Shown here: positions 33,301 to 44,658 of the stretch, in pieces
Layout: every line of letters begins with the position of its first letter
Position numbering within the stretch: position 1 is the first letter of the stretch
From: a bacterium
GTDB taxonomy: Bacteria; Bacillota_I; Bacilli_A; Mycoplasmatales; Mycoplasmoidaceae
NCBI GenBank assembly: GCA_017645255.1
Contig: JAGCPI010000025.1
Span: 4,982 to 68,981, forward strand
DNA length: 64,000 nt
Reading direction: 5' to 3'
Made by a program: the position numbers and the translations under genes
The notes under the pieces: model-generated
Seen by the model: the letters and a program-made list of their open reading frames with translations, nothing else
Told to the model about the DNA's origin: nothing
Database searches by the model: none

Positions 33301-33970
33301 CAAACATATAACCAATTCAAGCACTTACGTCGTTATAGTCTGGTTCCCAGAACAATGAACCCAGTTCACAGTTCATATTGTTATATTCCGCAGCAGCAGT
33401 CGTTGGAGAACGAGGAACAAGAACAATATTAATTTTACCATTGGTAGAGTCTTTAATGGAGTTAATGACAGAATCAGTAAACAAGTCAACTTCACTATCA
33501 AAGAAAGCAGCACTATCCAAGGTATTGTAATCAAGTGTAATTGGCGTATTACCTAATAATGATTCAACATTAGATGCAGTTTCGGATAATAAATTTTTAT
33601 TCGATGGATCAAGATTTGAAAGAGCATCCCGGTTAATCCGATAGGTACTAAACGTCATTTGGTTTTCTAGGGAAGCAAATTGACTTGGATCGTTGTAGTT
33701 TACTAAGTGGAAGTTTGAGTTATCAGCTAATTTAGTTCAAGCTGCTAAATCATTCCCTGCAGGTAAACTGTCATACCCATTTTGATTTAGATTTTTGTAT
33801 AGCAGATCAACTGCATTTTGACCAACAAAGTACGAACTAGAGGATTTCAAGGATTTGTTTTCACTAGCTAACGCAATGGCAAGTGACATTCCACCAGCGG
33901 CGACAATTGCACATGCACCGCCAATGAGAAACCACTTCCATTTTTTGCTAAATTTCTGGTTCGATTTCAT
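30389..33970 (-). CDS. oppA: OppA, oligopeptide-binding protein (large)
   Basis: 1193 residues from ATG 33970, read through TGA(Trp) codons. A basic start and one hydrophobic helix (WFLIGGACAIVAAGGMSLAI) act as an export signal or anchor; the only Cys there sits in LIGGAC, a poor lipobox, so a membrane-anchored rather than lipid-modified form is likely. The rest is an extracellular Asn/Ser/Thr/Tyr-rich domain with repeated -GSATNP-like loops, as in big mycoplasma OppA proteins. I saw no single catalytic motif; the call depends on size, signal and position first in the opp operon. The stop lies 7 bases before oppBC. Confidence 0.85.
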
Positions 33971-34020
33971 TTTCTTTTTGCTTAATTTTTGTCCTTACTG
34001 GACGCTTTTGAATAAAAGAA

Positions 34021-34145
34021 GCCAGTTTGGATGTCAAACTGGCGTACCTTTCTATTTTGCAGAATAAAAAAACCAGTTTAACGCACCAAAATAAAGCATT
34101 TTCTTACCATGCTTCTTAATCGTATTGATTGGTTTCGTTAAACTG
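34021..34145 (-). promoter_or_regulatory. oppA leader / yebC terminator with alternative RNA stems
   Basis: Reading the minus strand: segment 1 CAGTTTAACG (34145-34136), an inner hairpin AAGCAT/ATGCTT, segment 2 CGTTAAACTGG (34083-34073) followed by seven T, then segment 3 GCCAGTTTG and segment 4 CAAACTGGC (34043-34021) followed by TTCTTTTATT. Segments 1:2 make a terminator and 3:4 a second hairpin, but 2 can instead pair with 3 over 10 positions (one G-U). The layout is that of an attenuator, though it may simply be two terminators. Confidence 0.55.
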
Positions 34146-34197
34146 ATTGTTTCCATACATTTTTTTATTCTAATACAAAATAATACTAATTTAACTA

Positions 34198-34905
34198 TTA
34201 ATTTGCAGAATTCGTTACGACCCATTGAATATCATCATCGGCGTCGCACATATCAATAAAACTATTTAATCGTTCTTGATCAGCTCCGTTTAATTCCACA
34301 TATTCGTTTGGAATATATTTAACTTCAGAACTGATAATTTTGGTATCTTTTAACCCTTCAAGCACTTTTTTTACTGCGTAGTAGTCTTGTTGGGAACAAA
34401 TTAATTCTTTTTCGTTGTTTTCAAACGAAGAGATATCGTCAATACTATAATCGATTAACGCTTCAACTAAATCTTCATCCGATAAAGGAGTGCTAATTAG
34501 AAAGACACCTTTAATTGAAAATTTCATTAAGGCAGAATTTCTTGGAGCCATGGTGGCATGCATTTTGGAAAGCACCGAGTTAACTGCACCCCGTGCCCGA
34601 CCAGGATTGTCAGTTAAAACGGAAATAATGATTGATAATCCTTTCGGACCATATGCTTCATACATTTGGGATTCTAGATTAGCAGTATCTTTTTGCGATC
34701 CCTTAATGTTCTTTTCAATGGAATCTTTACTTAAGTTATTTTGTAAAGCTTTTTCAACCGCTGCTTTTAACCGTGGGTTGGCTTCAATATTTGGTCCCCC
34801 CATCTTCGCAGCCGCCCGGATTTCCCGGGCTAATTTCATTCAGATTTTAGCGTTATCTTGTTGCTTTTTATTATTTTGACTAGCAATTAAATGCTTGCGT
34901 GGCAT
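34198..34905 (-). CDS. YebC/PmpR family protein
   Basis: 235 residues from ATG 34905. The N-terminus (MPRKHLIASQNNKKQQDNAK then KIWMKLAREI) matches the YebC start; next come RAAAKMGGPNIEANPRLK, EAYGPKGLSIIISVLTDNPG and the C-terminal YIPNEYVEL region. Members act as transcription regulators or translation factors easing ribosome stalling at proline runs. Length is normal. It follows ppa by 9 bases and precedes the oppA leader. Confidence 0.93.
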
Positions 34906-34914
34906 AAAGACGAA

Positions 34915-35469
34915 TTATTCCTTAGTATATTTTTCTGGGTGATGCTTGTGCATCATTTCAACAAATTCTTTCTTTGGCATATCACCGTATTTTTCATGAA
35001 GTTCTTGACATGTCTTGTATTCGTTGATTGCTCAGTCAAGATCTTTAAAGCCTAAAACAGTAACGGTTTTCTTTTGTAATGCCTTGTATTGTTCAAAGAA
35101 GTTTTGAATTTCATCTTTAATGTGTTGAGGAACATCATCTAAAGTGCGAATGTGTTCAAAACGTTTATCGCATGAAATAACTGTGATTAACTTGGTGTCG
35201 GTTTCACCACTATCAATCATTTCCATAGCACCTAGAATTCTTACTGGAACACTAACACCAGGAATAAAAGATTGATCAGCGATTACTAAAGCATCTAGTT
35301 CATCGCCATCTCAGTCCAAGGTGCTTGGGATAAATCCGTAATTTTGTGGGTAAATATTTGCCCCATACAAAATCCGGTCAACTGCAATTTGCTTAGTCTT
35401 GCGGTCGTATTCATACTTAATATTGGAATGCTTAGGAATTTCGATAATAACATCTAGTTTATTTTCCAT
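34915..35469 (-). CDS. ppa: Inorganic pyrophosphatase (family I)
   Basis: 184 residues from ATG 35469. Contains [14 protein letters not shown], the [20 protein letters not shown] stretch and the metal-binding signature [10 protein letters not shown]. It hydrolyses pyrophosphate to drive biosynthetic reactions. The C-terminal 40 residues ([16 protein letters not shown]) are charged. It is divergent from the glycosyltransferase at 35571 and co-directional with yebC. Confidence 0.96.
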
Positions 35470-35570
35470 ATTTTTTTGCTCCTGCAATATATTGGGTTAT
35501 TATTATTTATATATTTTAACCCAGTTTTTAATTATTATTTGGTTAAATCTATATTATTTAATAAGGAATT

Positions 35571-37670
35571 ATGAATACTTCTTTACCATTAATTAGTGTG
35601 ATTATTAATAATTATAATAATGCCCGTTTCATTGAAAAAGCAATTTTATCAGTCACTAATCAAACCTATGCAAATTTGCAAATCATTATTCAAGATGATT
35701 GTTCAACTGACCCAAAAATTAAGGACATTTATCAAAAATTTCTTGCATATGATGAACGCATTGAAGTTCATTATAATAAAAAAAATAGTCAATTGTTTAC
35801 CAGCCGGATGAATGCAATCAATTTTGTGAAAGGTCAATATATTTGCTTTCTAGATGGAGATGATTACTATGATCTTGATTTCATTCGCCATATGTACAAC
35901 TACATGCAATATAAAAATTGTGATATCACCGTTTGTAATTTTGCTTATGTCATTGAAAATATGACATTAATCGAAAAAAAGAACAAATTCTTGCATGATG
36001 AATATAATGCACCAAATCTATTAAACTTTATGTTTGAACCAGTTGGAGTTAGTTTTAGCCAAAATTTGATGTGAAATAAGTTGTATAAGGCAAACTTAGT
36101 GATAAAAGCTCAACAAACAATTTTGAAATTAGGATTAACCAAGCTGCGCATTTTTGCAGCTGAAGATGTCCTTTTTAATTGCTTTATTTTGCAAAATGCA
36201 ACAAAAATTTGTATTGATGAATGATTTATTGGTAATTATTACCGTCGAACAAATAGTTTAGAATTAATGGAACTAAACAAGAAAATTAATTATTTACAAT
36301 CATCAAATCAAACTTACCAAATTATTTTTGATCAGTTTTTTGCGTGAAAAGAAGATTTATTACATGATGAAACCTTTAATTACTTTAAGCAAACTGTAAT
36401 TAATACCTTTTCCCAATACTTACAATTATTTCAAATTGGAATTGAAAACTTGCAATTAAAAGTAATTGCTAAATATTTAAACATTGTAGTTACGAATGAA
36501 AATTTACAACAATTAAAAAATGACATTCTTAATGTTAATAATGAATGATTAATTAGCAAGAACTTCAAATTTAAAAATATGGTGGATACCTATAAAAAGA
36601 AAATCTTAAAAGGCAATGATATTTCTTTTAGTTTGCCTAATTGCATTTTTGTCTCCCCATACTTATCAAATAGCAAAATTATTGACTTAAATGAACAATA
36701 TTACTTCTTTAACTACGAAGGATATAGTTTGCTTAACTTTAGTTTAAACTACCACAAGGAAGTTAACATTGCCTATGATGAAAATAATCCTTATCACACT
36801 GTTTTAATGGATAAGTTAACTAAGTTAATTAATAATGATCAAATTAATCAACAAAAATTGGTATTTAAATCAGTGGGTACTGCTCCATTACATTCTTTTA
36901 ATTTAATTGTGAACCAATTAATTATTTCAAATCATAGTGCTGTTTATATTTGAAATAATTCTTTAATCCATCTTTTTTTCAAAAAACTAATTAATAAAGA
37001 TCAAGAATTATTAAAAAAAGTGAGACAACTATTTGCGATTGCCTTACTAGTAACTAAACAAAATTTAAACTTCTTAGATAAATCAATTTTTAACTATAAC
37101 TACAGTTTGTTCTATTTATTTTTTATTGCCTTAAAGGTTTATTTTTGCCAATTAAAACCTTTAAAAGATATTCAAACTAACAATGTGAAAGAAATCATGT
37201 TGTATGTCTATTTAAAGCCTGACATCGTAATTAATAATCCTTATTTTCATTTTTTTAATGAAATTGCAAAACAAGCTGCAACTTTATTTATTAGCATTAT
37301 TAAGCAATATTACCAAGAATTACTAGATGAAAATCTAGCCAACTTTTTATTTGATGCTTTTTTTGATCATTTAGCTTATTGATACGAAAGCACCACTGTA
37401 ATTCCAAACCAAATTACTTTTAATTTTTTACAAGGACAAAAAAAGATTGATCTTTACCAAATGTGAAGTAAGCAAACTAATCCTTACTTCAAATTTCATA
37501 ACTATCAATCAAATATTTATAAAATTCCAGGAATTAAACATGTTGGTTATTTATTATCAGATTCAAATATTTTTACTAATGAAATGTATTTAATCTTGCG
37601 TAATCACCATTACATTTTCAAATTTTTCTGAAATTTAAATAAACAACGAATTAAAAAATATCAATTCTAA
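35571..37670 (+). CDS. Family 2 glycosyltransferase with long C-terminal region
   Basis: 699 residues from ATG 35571 with RBS AAGGAATT. A GT-A catalytic domain occupies about residues 1-220: PLISVIINNYNNARFIEKAI, DDCSTD and the metal-binding FLDGDDYYD near residue 94. The remaining 480 or so residues are Asn/Lys/Tyr-rich with no recognised domain. Many TGA(Trp) codons occur. It probably transfers a sugar from a nucleotide donor such as the UDP-glucose made by GalU to a lipid or surface glycan; the acceptor cannot be read from the sequence. Its stop overlaps that of the convergent gene by three bases (CTAA). Confidence 0.88.
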
Positions 37671-38617
37671 TGAGCAAAATATAATGCTAGTTCCATGCAT
37701 GCACTGCAAACAAGAAAGATAAAGACAATGATGTAAGTTACTTGTTGGCTATATACATAAATGATGTTATATTGAGCATCATTAATATTATTTAATCACA
37801 AAGAAATTAAGATTACAATTGGCACTAATAATAAAACTAAAGCAAAAACAGCTACTCCTAATACGGCATGACTAAATGCTAATTTCATCAAAAAGAAATT
37901 AGGATAAGTTCCAATTGGAGCAAAAGGAACGGTGGCAGTTCCTTCGATTGCATAAACACTATAAGCAATAATAATGCTTAAACAAATTACAAAGATTACT
38001 GAAGAACTAATGTAAGCAATTCAGTTTCATTTTTGATAAGATTTTTGTTGAATTTTTTGCTTTAAATAAAAATAATAAGATCTAAATCAGTGCAAAATGC
38101 TTACCTTATCTCACATGGTTTCAAAGCGAGTTTGTCTAATCACATATGATTCAAGTTCTTCGGAACTAAATTCGTATCTAGAGTCTTTATTAATGACAAA
38201 ATCTAAATTAAAAAGGCGAATGAATTTAATTCATAATCAGTAAAATGGTCATAAAAATAACCATTTATGGTAAAGTCTTAATTCGTAAGCGTAGTCTTCT
38301 TGTTTTTTCTTGGATAAAGTTTGCAAATATTTTTGCTTTTCTTCCTTAAAAGAATGTGAATTTAATTCTACATTCCCGTAAGTACTAACAACGTTTCTGA
38401 TTTTAACGTTGGGGTTTTGCACAGGAAATACTAATGGTTTACGTAAACCATTGCGTTTATTATGCTTAATTACTTTTAAACTTGATTCTAAATCAGCACT
38501 ATGTTTAAAAGTAAACCAACCACATAAATAGGCTCATAAAGTTAAAAAATAACTAATTCAAGAAAATTTAACGAGTCTAGTTGTTTTCGTGGTGTTCTTC
38601 TTTTTGCTTAATATCAT
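37667..38617 (-). CDS. Unknown multi-TM membrane protein after rbfA
   Basis: 316 residues, from ATG 38617 (MILSKKKNTTKTT) inside the rbfA 3' end to TAG 37667. So many TGA(Trp) codons are present that standard-code reading breaks it up. About five hydrophobic segments are seen: WISYFLTLWAYLCGWF, WLFLWPFYWLWI, IAYISSSVIFVICLSIIIAY, VLGVAVFALVLLLVPIVILI and YIIVFIFLVCSACMELAL. A basic, charged cytoplasmic part lies between the first two. M. genitalium also has a membrane protein after rbfA; homology is plausible but untested. Function unknown. Confidence 0.75.
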
Positions 38618-38957
38618 TGAAAATTTGGTTAATTTTTGCTACATTATCCATGACGCTATCTCGATTAAAACGAACAATTGGCACTTTGTAAGTAGTCATG
38701 TTCTTGGCAAGATAGGTGCGAAAAACGCCTGTTTTTTGATTTAATTGTTTCACAATTTCATCAAGTTGGTCCCTAAATCGAGAATCAACATATACATCGC
38801 AATAACTATAATCAGGAGACAATTTTACATCCGTGAAGCAAATTACTTTCGGATCAATTTTAGGATCTTTGATTTTATAAAGTTGTTCGTTAAGATAATC
38901 AAGCACTAATGCTTCTTTCTTATCTTTACTGTAAGGATGACTAGTTTTTCTTTTCAC
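38577..38957 (-). CDS. rbfA: Ribosome-binding factor A
   Basis: 126 residues with the RbfA KH-like fold pattern: DPKIDPKVICFTDVKLSPDY, CDVYVDSRF and VPIVRFNRD near the C-terminus. It assists 30S subunit maturation. It starts 17 bases inside the infB 3' end and overlaps the following membrane-protein gene, so nusA-infB-rbfA-membrane protein forms one tight unit. Confidence 0.92.
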   Translation of the reverse strand: MKRKTSHPYSKDKKEALVLDYLNEQLYKIKDPKIDPKVICFTDVKLSPDYSYCDVYVDSRFRDQLDEIVKQLNQKTGVFRTYLAKNMTTYKVPIVRFNRDSVMDNVAKINQIFNDIKQKEEHHENN

Positions 38958-40815
38958 TTGCTTGTCCTCCTAGTTTCTTTTCCAAATCAACTTGTTGTTC
39001 AATAAAGCATTCAATGCTATCACCGTCTTTAATATCATTAAAGCCTGCAATTGTAAGTCCACATTCTTTGCCTTCGCTAACTTCTTTAACGTCATCTTTT
39101 AAATGTTTTAAAGAAGCAATATAAGACGTGTAAATTACAATCCCGTCCCGAATCACGCGTGCTTTTGCGTTTCTAACCACTTTACCCGAGATTACTACGC
39201 ACCCAGCAATGGTTCCTACACTTGATGCTTTAAAGATTTGTTTAACACTTGCTTCACCAATCGTGTTTTCTTCATAAACTGGGTCAAGTGAACCAATCAG
39301 AATGTGTTCAATTTGGTCCTTTAAGGCATAAACAACATTTTGGAATAAAATTTTCACCCCAATATTATTAGCAAGATCTCGTACTAGTTTGGAAGGACGA
39401 ACATTAAAACCAATGATTAACGCTTTACTTGCTTTAGCAAGTTTGACGTCAGATTCACTAATAGAACCAATTGCACTGCGAATAATTTTTAATGATGTTC
39501 CATCAATATTAATCTTGCTAAACAAATTTTTGATCGCTTCAATACTACCATTCGCATCAGCACGCAAAATAATATTGGTAACTTTTTTATCAGAAGTATC
39601 TTCTTGGTTTTTGTTACTTAGTTCATATAATCGTTCTTCGTTAATTTGCTTCTTGATTAATTTTAAAGCAATTGATTTAGCTAATTTTTCATCGCGTAAT
39701 GCAATGAAATGATCCCCTGGATTTGGTAATGAATCAAGACCAGAAATAATAGCAGGAGTTGAGGGTAAAACTTCATCCATGTTTTCCCCATTTTCATTTT
39801 TAATAGTGCGGACGCGACCAGTCGTACATTGACAAACAATGTAATCGCCTTTGCGTAGGGTTCCTTGTTGAACAATAATGCTTACTTGGGGACCAAGTCC
39901 TTTATCAAGCTTTGATTCTAATACTACCCCAATTGGTAACGAATTTACCACTGCTTGGTGATCATCAAGGTCAGCTAACAAGAAAATTGATTCAAGTAAT
40001 TCATTAATTCCTTGTTTCTTTAATGCTGAACCTTTAACACACATCACATCTCCCCCTCAATCTTCCACTAACACATCATGGTCAGCTAGTTGTGACAAGA
40101 CCTTATCAACATTAGCACCTTGCTTATCCATCTTGTTAATGAAAACAATGAGTTTGGCTTTGGATGATTTGGCATGATCAATCGCTTCAATTGTTTGGGG
40201 CATTACTCCATCGTCAGCAGCTACCACGAGCACGATAATGTCCGTAATTTCAGCCCCCCGGGCCCGCATTTCACTAAAGGTTTCATGCCCTGGAGTATCA
40301 ATAAATGTAACTGGTTGATTGTTATATTTAATTTGGTAAGCTCCAATGTGTTGGGTAATTCCCCCTGCTTCCTTAGCGGCCACATGTGTGTTCCGAATAA
40401 CATCTAGTAAACTAGTTTTACCATGGTCAACATGACCCATGATCGTAACAATCGGAGCTCGTTTAATATATTTAGCACCGGCTGGATTTACTTTAATGTG
40501 GTCAAAAATATTTTCTTCAGTAACTTCATCTTCTTTTTTAAAATCAAGTCCAAAATTTAAACATAATTCCCCAATTTGTTCTTCAGTTAATAAGGAATTA
40601 ATATTTAACATTTGACCTTTGATTAAAAAATAACGAATGATTTCAGAAGCAGGGTGATTGACGCTTTTAGCAAAATCAATCACGGTTAATGGAGAAGAAA
40701 AAACAAAGACATTGTCACTGTTTACTCCTACATTTACTTTATGCAATAAAGAATTTATTTCAATTGCTTTACGGTTGTCAGCATTCTTTTTGTTTTTTTG
40801 GTGGTCCTTTTTCAT
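38941..40815 (-). CDS. infB: Translation initiation factor IF-2
   Basis: 624 residues from ATG 40815 (RBS GAGAGGA upstream). The G domain starts near residue 125: G1 [13 protein letters not shown]3 DTPGHETF and G4 NKMDK, followed by domains II-IV ([18 protein letters not shown]). A short basic N-terminus replaces the long N-domain of other bacteria. It positions initiator tRNA on the 30S subunit. One TGA(Trp) lies near residue 254. It is downstream of nusA; the ylxR/ylxQ genes common between them in Firmicutes are absent. Confidence 0.97.
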
Positions 40816-40860
40816 TGTTTTTTCCTCTCTTATTTTCTCAAATAATAATTAAATTAGTGA

Positions 40861-42648
40861 TTATTTATCGTATTCGGTATCATCGAATTCTTCGTCAAGA
40901 TCACTATTATCATCTAAATCTTCATCATCTTCCAAATATTCTTTGGTAATATCGTTAAATTCATCAAGAATATTTTTCTTCTTATTTTCTTTAGGAGTTG
41001 ATTTAGTAGCACTTGTGGAAGAATTAACTTTTGAAAACTTACCTTTCTTGGTGGTTTTCTTTGCTTTCTTAGTAGTAGAAGTATTATCAGAACTTTCTAA
41101 AATAGATTCAATGGAGTTAATATTTTGAGCATTACTTGATGCCTTAAGCATTGCGTAATCAATTTTTGTACTTGTCTTACTCATTTTACTTTTAACTGAC
41201 TTTTCTTTTATATGTGTTTGAGGTTGTTCTTCTTTTGCATTAATTGCACTTGGTGCAGGTTCATTTTGTTGCACTGAATTGTTTGCTTCATCGGTTGGTG
41301 AAACTCCAGTTTCTAGTTGATTTGAAACTGGTGGTTCAGGATTTTCAACTTTGATGGATGCAGATTCATCTTTATTCCCAATAACTTGGTTATCTTTAAT
41401 TCCTAAGAAATTTTCCACTGCAGTTTTGGAATTTTCAAGATTACGTAAAGTTTCATCAGCACTTGCAAATTGTGGTAGTGGATTTAAATTATTGCGTTTG
41501 CGTTCGTAAAAAGAAGGATTGATGGTAACAAAATCAAGGTTTTCTGCAAATGCTTCTTCTTCCTTTTTTACATCAATTGATCAACCCGTTAACAAACTAA
41601 TTAATCGAACATTTGCTCCTTGTTGACCAATGACAGCTGAGTATGCTTCGTTTGGAACAATAACTGTAGCAATTTTTTGGTCATTATCAACAATTTCTAC
41701 CCCCGTGATATGAGTAGGAATGCACGCACTAGCAATTAGTTTGACGGGATCATCATACCACCGAATAAATTCAATTTTTTCTGGCTTAGCTGTATTTTCG
41801 GGGTTATTAATTTCTTGTAAAACACTGTCCACCCGGGAGTGATTAGGTCCAATGCAAGTAGAGATTGGATCAACATTAATATTGTTACTTTTAACCGCAA
41901 CTTTAGTTTTAAATCCAGCTCGTCTTACTGCTTTAACAATTTCAACAATTCCTTGTTGAATTTCTGGCACTTCAAGGCGCAATAATTCTCTTACTAGTCC
42001 TTCATCACTGCGCGAAAGAATAATTGGTCAACCCTTTGTTTGTTCTTTAACATCCTTAACATAGAATTTATAGGTGCGGTCTTGCAGAAGTTTTTCACCT
42101 GGAATTTTATCAGACGCAGCTACAAAACCTTTGGTGTTTCCAAATTCAACGTAAGAAAATCCTTTTTTGGGATCAGTTGATTCAACAGAAGCTTGAATAA
42201 TTTTGCCTTTCTTATCCTTTCATTGGGCAAAAATATTTTGGTTCATTTTTTCGGAAATTTTTTGTTTAAATAGTTGCATGACGCTGTGCACCATTGGACC
42301 GTCAAAATCACTTAATGGAATTTCTTCTTCAATCACGTCACCAACTTTTACATCGGGATTTTTTTGCTTGATAGTAGAAATATTAATTTCGCAATCATCG
42401 TCTCCTTCTTTATCAAAATAATCATCGTCAACAACTTTTAAAATTTTATTAATCGCAATTTTACCTTTATTGTAATCAATAATGATTTTTAGTTCGGCTC
42501 CCGTAAAGATTTTTTTATATGCCTTACTCAAAGCATATTCCAAAGTTTCAATAATTTCATCTTTACTTAATTGAACATTATTAACCATTTCATCAATAAT
42601 GGCAAATAATGGCGATTTTTTTGTCATATTTGTGCTTGTATTTGGCAT
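40861..42648 (-). CDS. nusA: Transcription factor NusA with long charged C-terminal tail
   Basis: 595 residues. The start is ATG 42648 because AAGGA lies upstream; the longer frame lacks a signal. Residues 1-355 hold the NusA N-terminal domain, S1 and KH domains (LRLEVPEIQQGIVEIV, KVAVKSNN, CIGPNHSRV, NEAYSAVIGQQGANVRL). The last 240 or so residues are a Lys/Ser/Thr-rich then strongly acidic low-complexity tail ending DEEFDDTEYDK, not part of ordinary NusA. It controls pausing, termination and antitermination. It heads the infB operon. Confidence 0.94.
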
Positions 42649-42663
42649 CAGTTTAGTCCTTAT

Positions 42664-42698
42664 AAAAAAAGATATGTTTGCACCAAGATGATGCAAAC
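42664..42698 (-). promoter_or_regulatory. Hairpin with T run in the nusA leader
   Basis: On the minus strand GTTTGCA, loop of 9, TGCAAAC is followed by ATATC and seven T, ending 15 bases before the nusA start. It is either the acpS terminator or an attenuator of the nusA operon. Confidence 0.55.
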
Positions 42699-42762
42699 GT
42701 ACTATCCTATATTATATTTTATTTATTAAATCCCATCTAAATGATTAGCACCACCATGCCAT

Positions 42763-43155
42763 TTAAAATGTAATCAATGGTTGGTAAACTCCAACCATCA
42801 TTAAATAGTTATTTTCATCGCTATCAGAAAAATAAAATTGAGTGAAATTTATTTTTTTTAAAGCAATTCTTCTTTCATCATCAATTTGATAATTTTCAGT
42901 ATGAAATTTTACTTTAAAAACAAAGTTAATATAAGATACTTCAATTAAAAATTTATTCAAACTAAAATTGGGAAATAAATTGTGCAAAATCTTATAAGTA
43001 ACTTCTTTACAGCAAAATAATTTACAAGCTAATTTTGTTGGATGGTTACTATTAAAAATTAAACATTGTTCGCTGGGAAAGAAAAAACGTTCAATTAACT
43101 TTTTATCTGTAAAATAAACCTGCCGGTTTAAATCAAATAAGTCGACCCCAATCAT
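42763..43155 (-). CDS. acpS: Holo-ACP synthase
   Basis: 130 residues from ATG 43155. The pattern MIGVDLFDLNR at the start (metal Asp5) and LACKLFCCKEVTYK (Glu51) matches AcpS, with SDSDENNYLMMVGV in place of the usual SHS..A.A.V end. It transfers phosphopantetheine from CoA to the Ser of acyl carrier protein, encoded at 6462-6755. The sequence is diverged, but both metal-binding acidic residues are in place. It lies two bases after the upstream membrane protein and before nusA. Confidence 0.85.
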   Translation of the reverse strand: MIGVDLFDLNRQVYFTDKKLIERFFFPSEQCLIFNSNHPTKLACKLFCCKEVTYKILHNLFPNFSLNKFLIEVSYINFVFKVKFHTENYQIDDERRIALKKINFTQFYFSDSDENNYLMMVGVYQPLITF

Positions 43156-43157
43156 AA

Positions 43158-43907
43158 TTATTTTTGATATACATTCACTTTCTTAATGGCTTGGTTAATT
43201 TCAAATCAATTAATTAACTTTAATAAGAAATTAGCTCATTCATAAATTGCTTTAATATTACCCCAATACTTTAAATAATTTTTAAAATTAATTACTTCTT
43301 TATTAGGGTCATAATTATCTCCAACCATGCTAGCAAGTAATTGTGAATTTAAATACTTAGTTAAATTAGGATTAAATTGTTTGGTACTTAATGCATATAA
43401 GAAATAAAAACCACTAGGATATTTTCTTACTTTGTATTGGTTAGGAAAATAAAGTAAATATAAACTAATTGGAAGATCTTGGGTATTGATTAAGTATGGT
43501 TTTAATTGCAGTAAAATTTCGTATCACCAATACATGAATGGATTACACCAATTATCAGCAAAATAAATGACAATTGCTACAATCATATCAATTACACAAA
43601 TAATAATTCCCCCAATTAATAATCCATGGGTATGATGTAATGCAATAGCATTCACAATGATTAAAATAATGCCCAAAATGAAAAAAGCTGCAAAACCAAT
43701 TAATGCTAATCAATTTCAAATGAAACGATCTTGACAATTTTTAATTTCTACTTCACATGATTTTCTTAATTGCTTTAAATCAATTTTTTGGCAAATTTTA
43801 CTTACTTCTAGTTGATTTTGAGCAAACAAATAATGAGCAAAATTATGTGAATTATTAGGCTGTTTTTTTAAGGAATTAACGTTAACAAATCAAAGGTCTT
43901 CAATCAT
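43158..43907 (-). CDS. Unknown two-TM membrane protein
   Basis: 249 residues from ATG 43907 to TAA 43158; TGA(Trp) codons hide it under the standard code. Two adjacent hydrophobic segments near residues 75-130 (WLALIGFAAFFILGIILIIV and LIGGIIICVIDMIVAIVIYF) are flanked by a charged N-terminal part and a Tyr/Asn-rich C-terminal part. Its arrangement (soluble N-part, TM hairpin, soluble C-part) resembles the product of 22797-23378, but I see no clear sequence match. Function unknown. It is divergent from rnhC. Confidence 0.72.
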
Positions 43908-43956
43908 TCTTTAATTTATAATACTAATGATTTATTATAAATAATAACAAAAAATA

Positions 43957-44658
43957 ATGGATGATTTTATCAATACAATTGGAGCTGATGAAGTAGGAGT
44001 TGGTGACTACTTTGGTGGCATTGTGACGTGTGCTGTTTTTTTAGATGAGCAAATCTGTCAAGAAATTATTGACTTACCCATCAAAGACTCAAAGAAATTA
44101 TCCATTTCTACGACCATTAGATTAGCAAAAACTCTAATTAAAAAAGTGATTTACGAAGTATGTGTAGTTTCACCAAAACAATATAATTTTTTATACAGCA
44201 AATTCCATAATTCCCACGTGATTAAAACGTACGCTCATAATGAAGCTATTTATCATTTACAACAAAAATTAAATAAAAATTTACAATACGTAACCATTTT
44301 AGATCAATACGCTAACAAGACTCATTATGATAGCTATTTAAACACGTTAAATCCAAAATATATTGCTAAAATCGATATTTTTACCCCAAAAGCTGAATCA
44401 AAATATTTAGCAGTGGCATGTGCTTCAATTATTGCTCGTTATTATTTTTTAAAGCAAATCAAAGATTTATCGTTACAAGTAGGAGTGATTTTACCCTTAG
44501 GGTTTAACCAACAAGCCATTGATGAAGCAATTAATCAATTACGTGCTAAATATGAATCAAATTGAAATGAAATGGCTTATGACACTTTAAAAATTCACTT
44601 TAAATATACTAATCAAACAACCAAGGAAGGAAAAACAAACAATGAAAAATCCATTTAA
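43957..44658 (+). CDS. rnhC: Ribonuclease HIII-like
   Basis: 233 residues. IGADEVGVGDYFGGIVTCAV matches the RNase HII/HIII active site (metal Asp in DE, with GDYFG typical of HIII); IKDSKKLS, the catalytic-Asp region TILDQYANK and ASIIARYYFL follow. It cleaves RNA in RNA-DNA hybrids. The N-terminal TBP-like domain of classical RNase HIII is missing. It ends 17 bases inside secA. Confidence 0.88.

Noticed and set aside
34198..34905. Possible start of the yebC gene at 34839
   Set aside because: The in-frame upstream segment from ATG 34905 matches the conserved YebC N-terminus and is joined by a TGA(Trp) codon.
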